Under the pieces are notes generated by a model. That model did no database searches and was not told where the DNA came from. It saw only the letters and a program-made list of their open reading frames with translations. A DNA stretch of 64,000 nucleotides from Chitinophaga fulva (GTDB lineage Bacteria; Bacteroidota; Bacteroidia; Chitinophagales; Chitinophagaceae): assembly GCF_012927205.1 (NCBI RefSeq), contig NZ_JABBGC010000001.1, positions 2,480,810 to 2,544,809 of the forward strand, read 5' to 3'. This document shows positions 8,888 to 17,460 of this stretch, one piece after another. The position numbers were made by a program, and so were the translations under genes. Each line of letters begins with the position of its first letter. Within the stretch, counting starts at the first letter, position 1.

Positions 8888-10201
8888 ATGGGAGAGAAAA
8901 ATTCAGGGAACATCATCCTGATCTCCAAAAAATATACAGAAAACGGCGAAGGCGTGCGCTGGAACAGCAGTGCGGAAACCACACTTAACGCCGCCAAACA
9001 CGTAAAAATGCACGGCCAGGAGTCTGGTGTCCGCTTCGGTACCTACGAAGCCACGCAGAAAAACACGCTGCTGGTGAAAAAAGTGGAAGGCCCGTTTGAT
9101 GAAGACGGTAAACTGGTGACTGTCATGTACAAAGAAAAATGGTACACTTTTAAAGCGTCACAATTCAGCCGCAAACCTACTGATAAGGAGCTCCAGCAGG
9201 TGCAGTGGTCGAAACAACTGGATGATGAGCCTATTGCACATATCCACACCGGAGGGACCATCAAAGACGGGACGGTGCAGATCCAGTATAAAGTCAACGC
9301 ACATACGCAGGTACAGCAGACTAAGATATTTGCCTATTTCCAGCGGCCGGTGAAATCAGTCAGTGTAGGTGCTACTGTAGCAGAAACGGAGCCGGTGATA
9401 CTCTTTGTGAACGGTTATTGGAACAAAGACCTGCCATATGCCGGTGGTGATTCCGGCCAGCAATATTGGGCGAATAAATTTGTACAGGCCGGGCAAAAAT
9501 ACTTTAAAGCCCAGAAGCGGCTTTTTATCAATGGGTCCAATACCATGTTTTCTTCCGGCAGCCTGCGGTTTAATGAAGGGAAAAAAATTGCCCTCGACAG
9601 ATTTAATAATCCCAAGTCCACTTTTTATCAACTTATTTTTAAAGAGAAAGGTGCTGACGATCAGTTCCTGACACCGGTGTTCATTGTGTCGCACAGTATG
9701 GGCGCCGCCTACGCAGAAGGGATTGCATCTGTACTGAAAGAGAAAGGCGTAAAAGTGAAGAAAGTCGTTCACTTCTCTCCCGCAGATGTGAACAACTTCT
9801 CCGCAACTTTCCCCGCCTGCACTTTCCAGCTTGATATATCTATTGACCCGGTACTGACATTTAAAAATATGAATGATGGCCTTTTCATAAAAGGCATTCA
9901 GTTTGCCGGCCAGGTGAAAAATCCGTCCAACGACGAATACGGGCATATGTATACGAAAACGGAAGCGTATGTCTGGGACTGGTTGGAAGATCTGGAAGGC
10001 ATACAGTTAACTTACGCAGGAGAGATAGAAGTGACGGAATCGGTGCCTAGCCTTGGTGGCGGTGGCTTTGCCACGACGAGTACGAAAAAGAAGCTGTTTC
10101 ATGCTTCCGGTGTTAAAAAGGGCACACAGTTCCGGCAGCTGAGGAAAAAAGATGGTGTTTACAAACATTATCAGGGAAATGATTATGTAAGTTGGTATTA
10201 A
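8888..10201 (+). CDS. Putative injected lipase-like effector with spike-associated N-terminus
   Basis: A 437-aa protein 32 bases after VgrG. Residues 1-60 (AETTLNAAKHVKMHG, then SGVRFGTYEATQ) look like a beta-helix fragment followed by the GV-FGT element seen in spike-associated Bacteroidota proteins. Residues about 165-370 look like an alpha/beta hydrolase: ILFVNGYWNKD may form the oxyanion strand, and VSHSMGAAYAEG carries the candidate nucleophile Ser270. D300 (SPAD) or D320 (SIDP) and H353 (EYGHMY) are candidates for the rest of the triad. The elbow is SHSMG, not the canonical GxSxG. This organisation suggests a phospholipase or esterase toxin delivered by the spike, but that is inference. 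The next gene encodes a small membrane protein that could be its immunity partner. Confidence 0.65.
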   Translation: MGEKNSGNIILISKKYTENGEGVRWNSSAETTLNAAKHVKMHGQESGVRFGTYEATQKNTLLVKKVEGPFDEDGKLVTVMYKEKWYTFKASQFSRKPTDKELQQVQWSKQLDDEPIAHIHTGGTIKDGTVQIQYKVNAHTQVQQTKIFAYFQRPVKSVSVGATVAETEPVILFVNGYWNKDLPYAGGDSGQQYWANKFVQAGQKYFKAQKRLFINGSNTMFSSGSLRFNEGKKIALDRFNNPKSTFYQLIFKEKGADDQFLTPVFIVSHSMGAAYAEGIASVLKEKGVKVKKVVHFSPADVNNFSATFPACTFQLDISIDPVLTFKNMNDGLFIKGIQFAGQVKNPSNDEYGHMYTKTEAYVWDWLEDLEGIQLTYAGEIEVTESVPSLGGGGFATTSTKKKLFHASGVKKGTQFRQLRKKDGVYKHYQGNDYVSWY

Positions 10202-10243
10202 TTGGATGATGGATATCCGGTTGTTTTATTTAAAAATGGAATA

Positions 10244-10726
10244 ATGGCCCTTCGCAAAAAACAAAAAGTGCTCATCCTCGTTGCAGCGGCAATACTGGCA
10301 ATTATCGCCATAGTGTGTTATTATGGTTTTTTCATTGTAATGTGGGTTACAACACCCGGAGATGGTGAGTTACGCCCCGCAGAGAAGACCTATTTTGATT
10401 CACTACGTACAGTTTATCACTCCCGACGTATTTGGAGGGACCCCAAATATTTTATCAGTGATACTTCCCGGAAGACTGAATATGCCATTATCATGACGTT
10501 TGATAAAAGCCCGGCTGGACTGGAAACAGATAGTCTCAAGCAGGACAGTCTCAGGCTGGAAGCGTTTAAAATAGCACGCCATGCCTATTTCAATGTAGTG
10601 GATAAAAGTCCGAAGTTCCCGGAGTATGATGTGAACTTTTCATATAGCGACTTATCCAGGGATTACAACTTTACTTTCAAACCCGAAGAACTGGAAGGTT
10701 CTTCCAATAACCATATCGGTCATTAA
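10244..10726 (+). CDS. Small single-pass membrane protein, candidate immunity protein
   Basis: A 160-aa protein with a basic N-terminus (MALRKKQKV), one strong transmembrane helix (about residues 9-30) and a hydrophilic domain predicted to face the periplasm. I do not recognise a family. ATG 10244 is preferred to an in-frame TTG at 10202 because the basic stretch then directly precedes the membrane helix. It sits 42 bases after the lipase-like effector. A membrane-anchored periplasmic domain is where an immunity protein against a membrane-attacking effector would act. That role rests on position and topology only. Confidence 0.6.
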   Translation: MALRKKQKVLILVAAAILAIIAIVCYYGFFIVMWVTTPGDGELRPAEKTYFDSLRTVYHSRRIWRDPKYFISDTSRKTEYAIIMTFDKSPAGLETDSLKQDSLRLEAFKIARHAYFNVVDKSPKFPEYDVNFSYSDLSRDYNFTFKPEELEGSSNNHIGH

Positions 10727-10739
10727 TACTTAAAAAAGT

Positions 10740-11555
10740 ATGGCCTTTTTCTCTTTTAAAAAACCATTGGCTGATAGCCCAACCTGGCAACTGACGCCAG
10801 CCCAGCCTCCCTGTATCCATACCGTTACCATTGTCTTTGAAACAGCGCAGCCGCAAACGGTCCGATACAATACTACCGTACAGCGGATGAATAATCCGAA
10901 AGACACATCGCAAGTCTTTTTCAGTATCACGCGAACGGATATACTGATCAACGGTTCGCCGGCGGATGATTATATGGCCGGAGACCTGGCAGCCCAATGC
11001 GGCAGCGTGGTATATCCCCTGCAGGTGAAACTGGAAAATGGCGGCCGCATTGCCGCCGTAGCCAACTATGCGGAGATATTGCAACGGTGGGCAGCCAAAA
11101 AGGAAAAGCTGGAACAGTACTACACCGGAGAAATCGCGGAATCCTATATACAACATACAGACGCCACGCTGCGCGACGCGGAGGTTTTCCGGAAGGCATT
11201 GTCAGGAGATATTTTCCTGGGTATGTATTTCCCCTTGTTGTTTGCCAATTATAAAACACAACGGGAGATGGAATACCCGGTGATTCCTTTCTCCGCCCCG
11301 GTTGCATTTGACATTCAACAGGAAAGAACACCTTTCGGCAGTACGCCGGATGTAATTATACAGAAAGGTATTTTGTCTGCCAGCGCCCCGCCGGCATATA
11401 GCCGCGGCCTTATTGATGTCACCTGTACCCTGACGCCTACACGTAATTACGTACAGCAGTTGAAGGGGAAATGGGAAATAAACGAAGGCGGTCAACATCA
11501 TCAGATATCCGTCAGTATTGTTTGTCTGGAAGAACATACTGTCAACACGAAATAA
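10740..11555 (+). CDS. Unknown protein in the effector island (possible adaptor)
   Basis: A 271-aa protein with no signal peptide and no membrane helix. Predicted beta-rich halves flank a helical centre with AEILQRWAAKKEKLEQYYTG at about residues 109-128. No family or catalytic motif is recognised. It lies 13 bases after the small membrane protein and 28 bases before the PAAR-like effector, so it is probably cotranscribed with both. A cytoplasmic protein between spike and effector genes is where adaptor or chaperone proteins that load effectors are usually encoded. That role is a guess from position. Confidence 0.6.
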   Translation: MAFFSFKKPLADSPTWQLTPAQPPCIHTVTIVFETAQPQTVRYNTTVQRMNNPKDTSQVFFSITRTDILINGSPADDYMAGDLAAQCGSVVYPLQVKLENGGRIAAVANYAEILQRWAAKKEKLEQYYTGEIAESYIQHTDATLRDAEVFRKALSGDIFLGMYFPLLFANYKTQREMEYPVIPFSAPVAFDIQQERTPFGSTPDVIIQKGILSASAPPAYSRGLIDVTCTLTPTRNYVQQLKGKWEINEGGQHHQISVSIVCLEEHTVNTK

Positions 11556-11583
11556 AATTGTTTGTAATTAATCAGGTAGTAAC

Positions 11584-14500
11584 ATGGCTGATAAACATTT
11601 TGTGGTACAGGGAGCCACATGCCGTTGTAAGTTTGGAAGCTCCATCGACAAACTGAAAGTAACCGGCAATGAGAAGGATTATATCAACGACAACGATGGT
11701 AACTCAAAAGCTATTGCCAGCACCAAAGATATAGGTAAACCATTTGAGGCCGGAACTTTTGGCAACTGCTCCATCACGAAAGGCGCCTGTAGCCCCGGCG
11801 TTACCGCATGGAAAGATTTTTACCAGAAGGTAACCCTTACCAATGGTGGGAAAATCCTGACGGAAGACAGTACCGCTGCCTGCGCCACCGGCGGGCCCGG
11901 CTCCATCACCATTGAGCATCACGGACAGCAAGCGGCCGTATCACAGGCACACTTCGATAAAGTGGAAGTGGAAAGCCTGTCAGTCCTGAACCCGATGGCC
12001 CCCAAGCCCGATACCAAAAAAGAAAAGCCACAGGTAAAACAGATCAAGGTAAAACTGGAGAAACGCATTCCCCCCGAGCTGATGAGTGCTTCCGGAAAAT
12101 CGGCGCCGGTGCCGGTGCTGCGGACAAGGCCCAATGAATCACTGAAATTTGAAGTGGTCAGTTATTATAACGCTGCTAAGGCAGATAAAGATAAGGTGGG
12201 ATGGAAAGTGTCCGGCGGCAGCTCACAGGTATTTGAAGAGGTAGGCCCGTCATTCAGTATGAACTTCGATGAAACAGGCAGCTACCGCGTGATGGCTTTC
12301 GGTAACCCGGAAGCGCAGGACGATGTCCGTTGCGCCATTGATGTTTCCGTGGTGAACAACCAGCTGAAAGAAGAGCTGGAGCTGGGCGCTGGGATGGGGC
12401 GTGTTATTCCCGGTTTGCCCGGGAAGAATGCCAAACCTGAGCAATACCGCGTGCGTAGGGGTGTTCCCGTTACTATCAGTGCAAAATATGAGATGTCGCC
12501 AGCCACGGATGAAGAAAAGAAACGTGTATTCATGAAGGTGACCGATGCTGCGGGCAATATGATTGCGGGGCCTACAGATCCTGGTACAGATACGATTACC
12601 TTCACGCCGGCCAATACCGCCGCTACTTATACGGTGACGGCTACTATGCTGCCAGCCACAGAAGAAGGCGCTCCACAGGAGATAAGTAAAGAGATGGTGT
12701 CGGAAGCAAACAGTGTGGTGAGTGTGACGAATGATCAGGGTACGCATGTTGTCCGTCCGGGTACTACCATGAGCTTTAAAGTGAGTAAGATGTCCTATGC
12801 CACGCCGGCACAGGACTTTGAACAGGCGGCCATCAAATGGCAGCTCAATGGTAAGGTGGTAGGGAGCGGCGCTTCGCTGTCACTGGATGGTAGCACCTAT
12901 TTCGCTGTTCCCGGCAGTTATGTGGTGGAGGCTTATGTGTCCCATGCTGACGCCTGGGACAGTAAGAAAGGCAAGGCCACCGCCGGTGCCGCTAAATCTG
13001 AAGATGACTGGTGTTTTGAGGTAAAACAAAATGAGATAACTGCCATCCGGGTCAAAAACGGAGAGACCCAATGGGTGGTAGGCAAACGTTATACGCTGAT
13101 CGCCGATTTGTTGATGCCCTATCAGCCGCAACTGGACGGTCCTGTTTCCTGGACGCCCGCCGGAGGAAACAGTACTACCCGGGAGGGTATCTATGCACCT
13201 GCTAAAGGGAAGTTCGTGGTGACAGCCCAACTGCGGGGATCTTCCAAAAAACTCGATATCAATGCTGACCTGGCGGAGGTGACCCGCTGGTGTTTTACAG
13301 ATGCGGAAAACAAGTATAAAACTAAAGCCGGCTGGAATGAAACTATCAAAGCGCTGATCGTCAGTCCCCAATCCGCGGGTGTGTCGGTGAACCTCCACGT
13401 ACTGGAATACGATGGAGAGGATGATATCAACTACATCAAAGACCTGGGCAATGTTGCTTTCGACGCCAAAGGAGAGGCCCGGCTGGATGTTAAGACCAAT
13501 GACCTGAAAGAAAAATTGCAGGCGCTGTGGTGGCAGGGTGATTATTACAGGGTTCTCTTTGGTGTGCTACAAAAGCCCGACGGAATGCGGTTTCAGGGGA
13601 TGAAGACCATTATTTCCGATGGGAAGAAGTTCTGGTTCCCGGCAAAGCCCAGCCATCTCACGGAAAATGAAAAAGGTAATTTTATTTATATCAACAAAAA
13701 ACCGGAGATCGTTAGTGTGTCATTCCTTGACAGTACTAACTACCCGGCATATAAAGTGTACCCTTATGGCGAGAAAATAAGAATCCATATACAAACCAAA
13801 AATCTGGCGGGAGAAGAATTGGTATTCCAGTTGTGGGAAAACAAATATAAGGCAGAAGATAAACTGGTGCAGAACACGAAGTTCAAGGTGAGAGACAACG
13901 AAACACTGCCTGTTGACCTGGATACCTCCAAATTGAGGACAGGTGTGGCTGTGCAGGATAATGGACTGCGCAATTTTTATGTGGTGCTGAAGAATGAAAA
14001 AACGGACAATTATATGTACCCCGAAAAGGTGGCCGATGCCAACGCATATAATCCATCTGATGTAAATTTCTACCATCATATCAAATTATCCGCAGCGATG
14101 GCTGATAGGCTGAACAACGCCACCAGACCGATAGCGCCGACGGTGCTCGGAGAGCCATTGGAGAGTATTGCTGTGAGTTGTAAAGGAAAATATTGTATTA
14201 AACTGAATGATAAAGGGCCACTTATCCGGGAAATTAATATCCGGCTTGCCGGTTTTGGCGGCGCTATACCGGAAGATGTATTTACCGTCAGGACAGAAAA
14301 AGCGGTCAGACAGTTTCAGCAGGACTATATGGAAGTAGCGCCTACCGGAAAAATATGTGGTAACACGCTTAAAGCCATCGATGAATTTTGTGTGAAATAT
14401 ATACAGGACCTGAAAAATTATATTTGTTTGTGCAATGGCGTGAAAAGCATTGAACATAAATGTTCTGGTTTCGGTAAAGGGCAGTTTAAGGGGGAGTACC

Positions 14501-15618
14501 TAAATCCCAAGCGCCCTGATGAATCCAATTACAAATATGAATATCCAGGCATCCACCGGAGCTTACTCTGGGGAGTGAGTGCAGCAACTTTCTATGCAGA
14601 GAAAAGGTCAGTCTTCACATATAATTCCATCTCTGCTGGTTATCGTTGCTGGGCGCATAATGAATACAAAGGCCGTAACACGACCAATCATATGGGTAAG
14701 GCGGTGGATATCCATTTTAATAAGAATGGTAAAGTGACGGGCAGCTCATCGGATATGGACAAGGTAAGAAGTGAGGTATTTGTAAAATACCTGGACGCAC
14801 AGATGGGCTGGGACAATAGTAATAAATTTTCCTTGGAAAGAACGTCGGACGGAGCGACTTCCTGGGTACATATGGACGTAAGGAAATATGAAGAGAAGTA
14901 TCTCGCTGATGAATTTTTTGTGAAAAAACAGGCCGATGTACTGGGCAAAAAGATTGTAGATCTGGCCCGGGAGTCAGGATTCAGCAATACCTGCGCCTGT
15001 ATGGGCGAGCCTAAGCCACAGTCGTCAGCTAAGGTGGTATGCAATACTTGTAAAGCACTGGATAAAGAGAGGTTGGATTTCTACGAGGAATTTGGCGGAT
15101 ATGCCATCTCTGCGTTACAGAAATTTTCCAGTGCCAATAAATTCAAGATCTTTTATATGATTTGTCAGCGCCGGCAGGAAAATGGTTTCAGTATTCCACC
15201 GGGCAACAATCCGATGAACCTGAAAAGTAAAGGAGATGAAGGGTACGTTACTTATTTAACCCATGAAGATTTTGGAAACGGCCCTCAGGCAATGGAACAG
15301 AATTTTGGTAAATTTTCTACTGTTGAAAAGGGATTTGAAGCCTATATCGTTCAGTTACAAAGGAACTGGCCCCAGGCTTACAAGGCCCTCACGGATGATA
15401 GTATGGATTTCGAAGATTTTATAGTAGGTTTACAGGCAGAGGGACGATTAGGCGCATTTGCCACAGATAAAAAGTATGTTGCAGCGCTGAAAAGCATACT
15501 TCCCGGAGTCATCAGCGACTACAGAAAGTGGATCAACTGTAAATTGAAATGTGCCAGCTATGCTGCACAAAAAGCAGAACTGGAAAACGATCTAAAGTTA
15601 TTGGATAAAATAAAATAA
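11584..15618 (+). CDS. Evolved PAAR-like effector with peptidoglycan-binding, M15-peptidase and GH73-like domains
   Basis: A 1344-aa multidomain protein. Residues 1-120 match the DUF4280 PAAR-like tip (MADKHFVVQGATCRCKFG, then ITKGACSP, then GKILTEDSTAACATGGPGSI), which caps a VgrG spike. About 150-860 are repeated beta-sandwich-like segments. About 870-940 is a PG_binding_1-type domain (LIREINIRLAGFGG, then FTVRTEKAVRQFQQDY). About 990-1110 resembles a peptidase M15 / VanY fold, with zinc-ligand candidates H1036 and D1042 in NHMGKAVDIHF and H1096 in WVHMDV. About 1165-1300 resembles a glucosaminidase (GH73-type) domain, with candidate acid E1199 in RRQENGF, then NNPMNLKSKG and FSTVEKGFEAY. 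Together this predicts a self-delivering toxin that cuts both peptide and glycan in peptidoglycan. No signal peptide is present, as expected for an injected protein. Confidence 0.82.
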   Translation: MADKHFVVQGATCRCKFGSSIDKLKVTGNEKDYINDNDGNSKAIASTKDIGKPFEAGTFGNCSITKGACSPGVTAWKDFYQKVTLTNGGKILTEDSTAACATGGPGSITIEHHGQQAAVSQAHFDKVEVESLSVLNPMAPKPDTKKEKPQVKQIKVKLEKRIPPELMSASGKSAPVPVLRTRPNESLKFEVVSYYNAAKADKDKVGWKVSGGSSQVFEEVGPSFSMNFDETGSYRVMAFGNPEAQDDVRCAIDVSVVNNQLKEELELGAGMGRVIPGLPGKNAKPEQYRVRRGVPVTISAKYEMSPATDEEKKRVFMKVTDAAGNMIAGPTDPGTDTITFTPANTAATYTVTATMLPATEEGAPQEISKEMVSEANSVVSVTNDQGTHVVRPGTTMSFKVSKMSYATPAQDFEQAAIKWQLNGKVVGSGASLSLDGSTYFAVPGSYVVEAYVSHADAWDSKKGKATAGAAKSEDDWCFEVKQNEITAIRVKNGETQWVVGKRYTLIADLLMPYQPQLDGPVSWTPAGGNSTTREGIYAPAKGKFVVTAQLRGSSKKLDINADLAEVTRWCFTDAENKYKTKAGWNETIKALIVSPQSAGVSVNLHVLEYDGEDDINYIKDLGNVAFDAKGEARLDVKTNDLKEKLQALWWQGDYYRVLFGVLQKPDGMRFQGMKTIISDGKKFWFPAKPSHLTENEKGNFIYINKKPEIVSVSFLDSTNYPAYKVYPYGEKIRIHIQTKNLAGEELVFQLWENKYKAEDKLVQNTKFKVRDNETLPVDLDTSKLRTGVAVQDNGLRNFYVVLKNEKTDNYMYPEKVADANAYNPSDVNFYHHIKLSAAMADRLNNATRPIAPTVLGEPLESIAVSCKGKYCIKLNDKGPLIREINIRLAGFGGAIPEDVFTVRTEKAVRQFQQDYMEVAPTGKICGNTLKAIDEFCVKYIQDLKNYICLCNGVKSIEHKCSGFGKGQFKGEYLNPKRPDESNYKYEYPGIHRSLLWGVSAATFYAEKRSVFTYNSISAGYRCWAHNEYKGRNTTNHMGKAVDIHFNKNGKVTGSSSDMDKVRSEVFVKYLDAQMGWDNSNKFSLERTSDGATSWVHMDVRKYEEKYLADEFFVKKQADVLGKKIVDLARESGFSNTCACMGEPKPQSSAKVVCNTCKALDKERLDFYEEFGGYAISALQKFSSANKFKIFYMICQRRQENGFSIPPGNNPMNLKSKGDEGYVTYLTHEDFGNGPQAMEQNFGKFSTVEKGFEAYIVQLQRNWPQAYKALTDDSMDFEDFIVGLQAEGRLGAFATDKKYVAALKSILPGVISDYRKWINCKLKCASYAAQKAELENDLKLLDKIK

Positions 15619-15623
15619 CAACT

Positions 15624-16520
15624 ATGAAGTATTTAGCACTGATACTGCTTATCTGTTGTATATCCTGTGGAAACAGCCAACGAGAAAACAAAACACCATC
15701 TGCAGATACCACTGGTATAGTCGGTGTGCCTGCCTGTAGCACAGAGGAAGAAACACTGAAGAAAATTGCTGCGCTGCCGGAGGTAAAAGAGGCACAAAAA
15801 CAGATTGATTCCATCTCCAACCACACCCATGGAGTATCTTATATCACCCATGTGGATACGATTGACCATAAATATTATTACAAAATCGAAGTGGGCTATG
15901 AAAGTAGTATCAGAAGAGAAAATTATTTCATTTTTTATGTAGAAAAAGGGGATTGTAATAATATCCGGGTATGGGAACCGGTTGCTGGCAACATTGTTCC
16001 ATTGGAGGACTGGAGAAAGACGCAGGCTGTCCAAGCGGAATCAGGTAGACAGTCGTCTGTGAGTAAAGCTGCTACTGAGACAGAAATACCTGTGAAGCTG
16101 CCATTTGACTTTAAAGGGTACTATAAAACCTGTGTTTATCCTGGTAATGCGCAGCAATGCGGGGTGGACTACCCTTCTTATCCGGTGAACCAAAATAATA
16201 CCTTGCAGCAGATATTGAAACAACAGATAAACAGAGACCCTGAAGATTATTTTAAACTTCCCGTAGTGGATAATGGTATCAAGGCATTTTTGGTTACCTA
16301 TAAAGGGGACGTAGAACAGTATTATCTGATCACTATCTCCAGTAACGATCAGTTTATTTCCAAGATGTTGGTTGGGCAGGTAGAGGAAAATGCCTTATTA
16401 TATTTTTCTATCGATCAGAATTTGTTAATCAGCCTTTATAAGGCATCCAATAATGAGGAAAAAGGAACACTGCAGAAGCAATACAAGATAGATGCTGCGG
16501 GTAGAATAAACGTTTTGTAA
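15624..16520 (+). CDS. Lipoprotein, candidate immunity to the cell-wall effector
   Basis: A 298-aa protein with a short signal sequence and lipobox (LICCISC, Cys at about 16-19), so it is exported and lipid-anchored. The mature part has two apparent domains separated by a Gln/Ser-rich linker near residue 140. No known family is recognised. It starts 5 bases after the effector stop, which implies cotranscription and probably coupled translation. Immunity proteins against peptidoglycan hydrolases must act in the periplasm, and a lipoprotein fits that. Location and context support the role; sequence does not prove it. Confidence 0.68.
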   Translation: MKYLALILLICCISCGNSQRENKTPSADTTGIVGVPACSTEEETLKKIAALPEVKEAQKQIDSISNHTHGVSYITHVDTIDHKYYYKIEVGYESSIRRENYFIFYVEKGDCNNIRVWEPVAGNIVPLEDWRKTQAVQAESGRQSSVSKAATETEIPVKLPFDFKGYYKTCVYPGNAQQCGVDYPSYPVNQNNTLQQILKQQINRDPEDYFKLPVVDNGIKAFLVTYKGDVEQYYLITISSNDQFISKMLVGQVEENALLYFSIDQNLLISLYKASNNEEKGTLQKQYKIDAAGRINVL

Positions 16521-16556
16521 GATCAGACAGGGTGATCGTTACGAAGAAATCAAAGA

Positions 16557-17333
16557 ATGAGAAAGTTACTATCGCTATTCATTTTCCTGTATGCCTGTAA
16601 CGGAGCAGTGCAAAATAAGGCCGCTACTGACAGCACGGCAATAACCGTGAAGACCGACAGCGCGGCTGTTATTGCGGCTCCTGCCGCTAAACAGCTGACG
16701 GTTGAAGTGACCAGTATTACCCAACAGGAATTTGAACAGTACAAGAGCGCTTACCATAACCAGATAGAACGTGATTCACTAAAGTTCCCGGTCGTAAATG
16801 GTCAGATAACCGTCACCACAGATGGTGGAAAGGTAGTGTTGAAGAATAATGCGGGCGTACCACATGACGAAGACCGGTTGGACTATCAGTATGCAGGGTA
16901 TCTAAAACCATTGAACAAATACCTGGTGAGGGTGAACGGGTACGAACACGGTTATTGCCTCGCCATCGATAAAACCACCGGAAAGCAGGACACACTGAGT
17001 AATATCCCCATGGTATCGCCGGATGGGAGATTGGTATTATGCAGTAAGTCCAATCCGTACGAAGAGTATGAGCATATTCCTCCTCCAACACAGGATATTA
17101 GTATCTATACGGTTGAAAACAATGTCATAAGAAAAGCTTTTCTGCAACCGTATGGTTGGCTGGAAAAGGAACTGTATTGGAAAGATAATCATACCGTTTA
17201 CGTCAAGGCTTCCCGTGGCGAAGCGGAAAACGCTCCAGTTGACTATCTACAGCTGGTGGTAGTAACAGGAACGGGTACACGCCCTGCGGCAGGTACAGCT
17301 GCCAGTGCAGCCTGGAAAGGTACCCGCCGGTAA
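16557..17333 (+). CDS. Lipoprotein, second candidate immunity protein
   Basis: A 258-aa lipoprotein with a very short signal sequence ending in LYAC (Cys14), an Ala/Thr/Val-rich linker to about residue 45, and a beta-rich C-terminal domain. The tail is rich in Gly/Ala/Arg. It lies 36 bases after the previous lipoprotein and is the last gene before a terminator-like hairpin, so it probably ends the effector operon. It is not obviously similar to the preceding lipoprotein, so this is unlikely to be a simple duplication. A second immunity protein matched to the second hydrolase domain is possible. Function unknown. Confidence 0.62.
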   Translation: MRKLLSLFIFLYACNGAVQNKAATDSTAITVKTDSAAVIAAPAAKQLTVEVTSITQQEFEQYKSAYHNQIERDSLKFPVVNGQITVTTDGGKVVLKNNAGVPHDEDRLDYQYAGYLKPLNKYLVRVNGYEHGYCLAIDKTTGKQDTLSNIPMVSPDGRLVLCSKSNPYEEYEHIPPPTQDISIYTVENNVIRKAFLQPYGWLEKELYWKDNHTVYVKASRGEAENAPVDYLQLVVVTGTGTRPAAGTAASAAWKGTRR

Positions 17334-17396
17334 AAAAGAAATTTATCCGTTGGATAAGAAGTAGTGGGCATCTGGATAAGATGGTAATGGTGAAAG

Positions 17397-17439
17397 GAAT
17401 AAAGCATGTAAATATTCCTTATATTTACTTTATTCTTTT
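17397..17439 (+). terminator. AT-rich hairpin ending the effector island
   Basis: GAATAAAG and TAAATAT pair with ATATTTA and CTTTATTC around a five-base loop (the left arm has a CATG bulge), followed by TTTT. The stem is AT-rich, so termination strength is uncertain, but it sits between the last lipoprotein and the amidohydrolase. A separate palindrome TTATCC-GTT-GGATAA lies at 17343-17357. Confidence 0.5.
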
Positions 17440-17460
17440 CAACCAAAATGACTACCTCTT

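Noticed and set aside
17334..17460. Possible small gene between the effector island and the amidohydrolase
   Set aside because: Only short frames and an AT-rich hairpin were seen; a terminator explains the region better.
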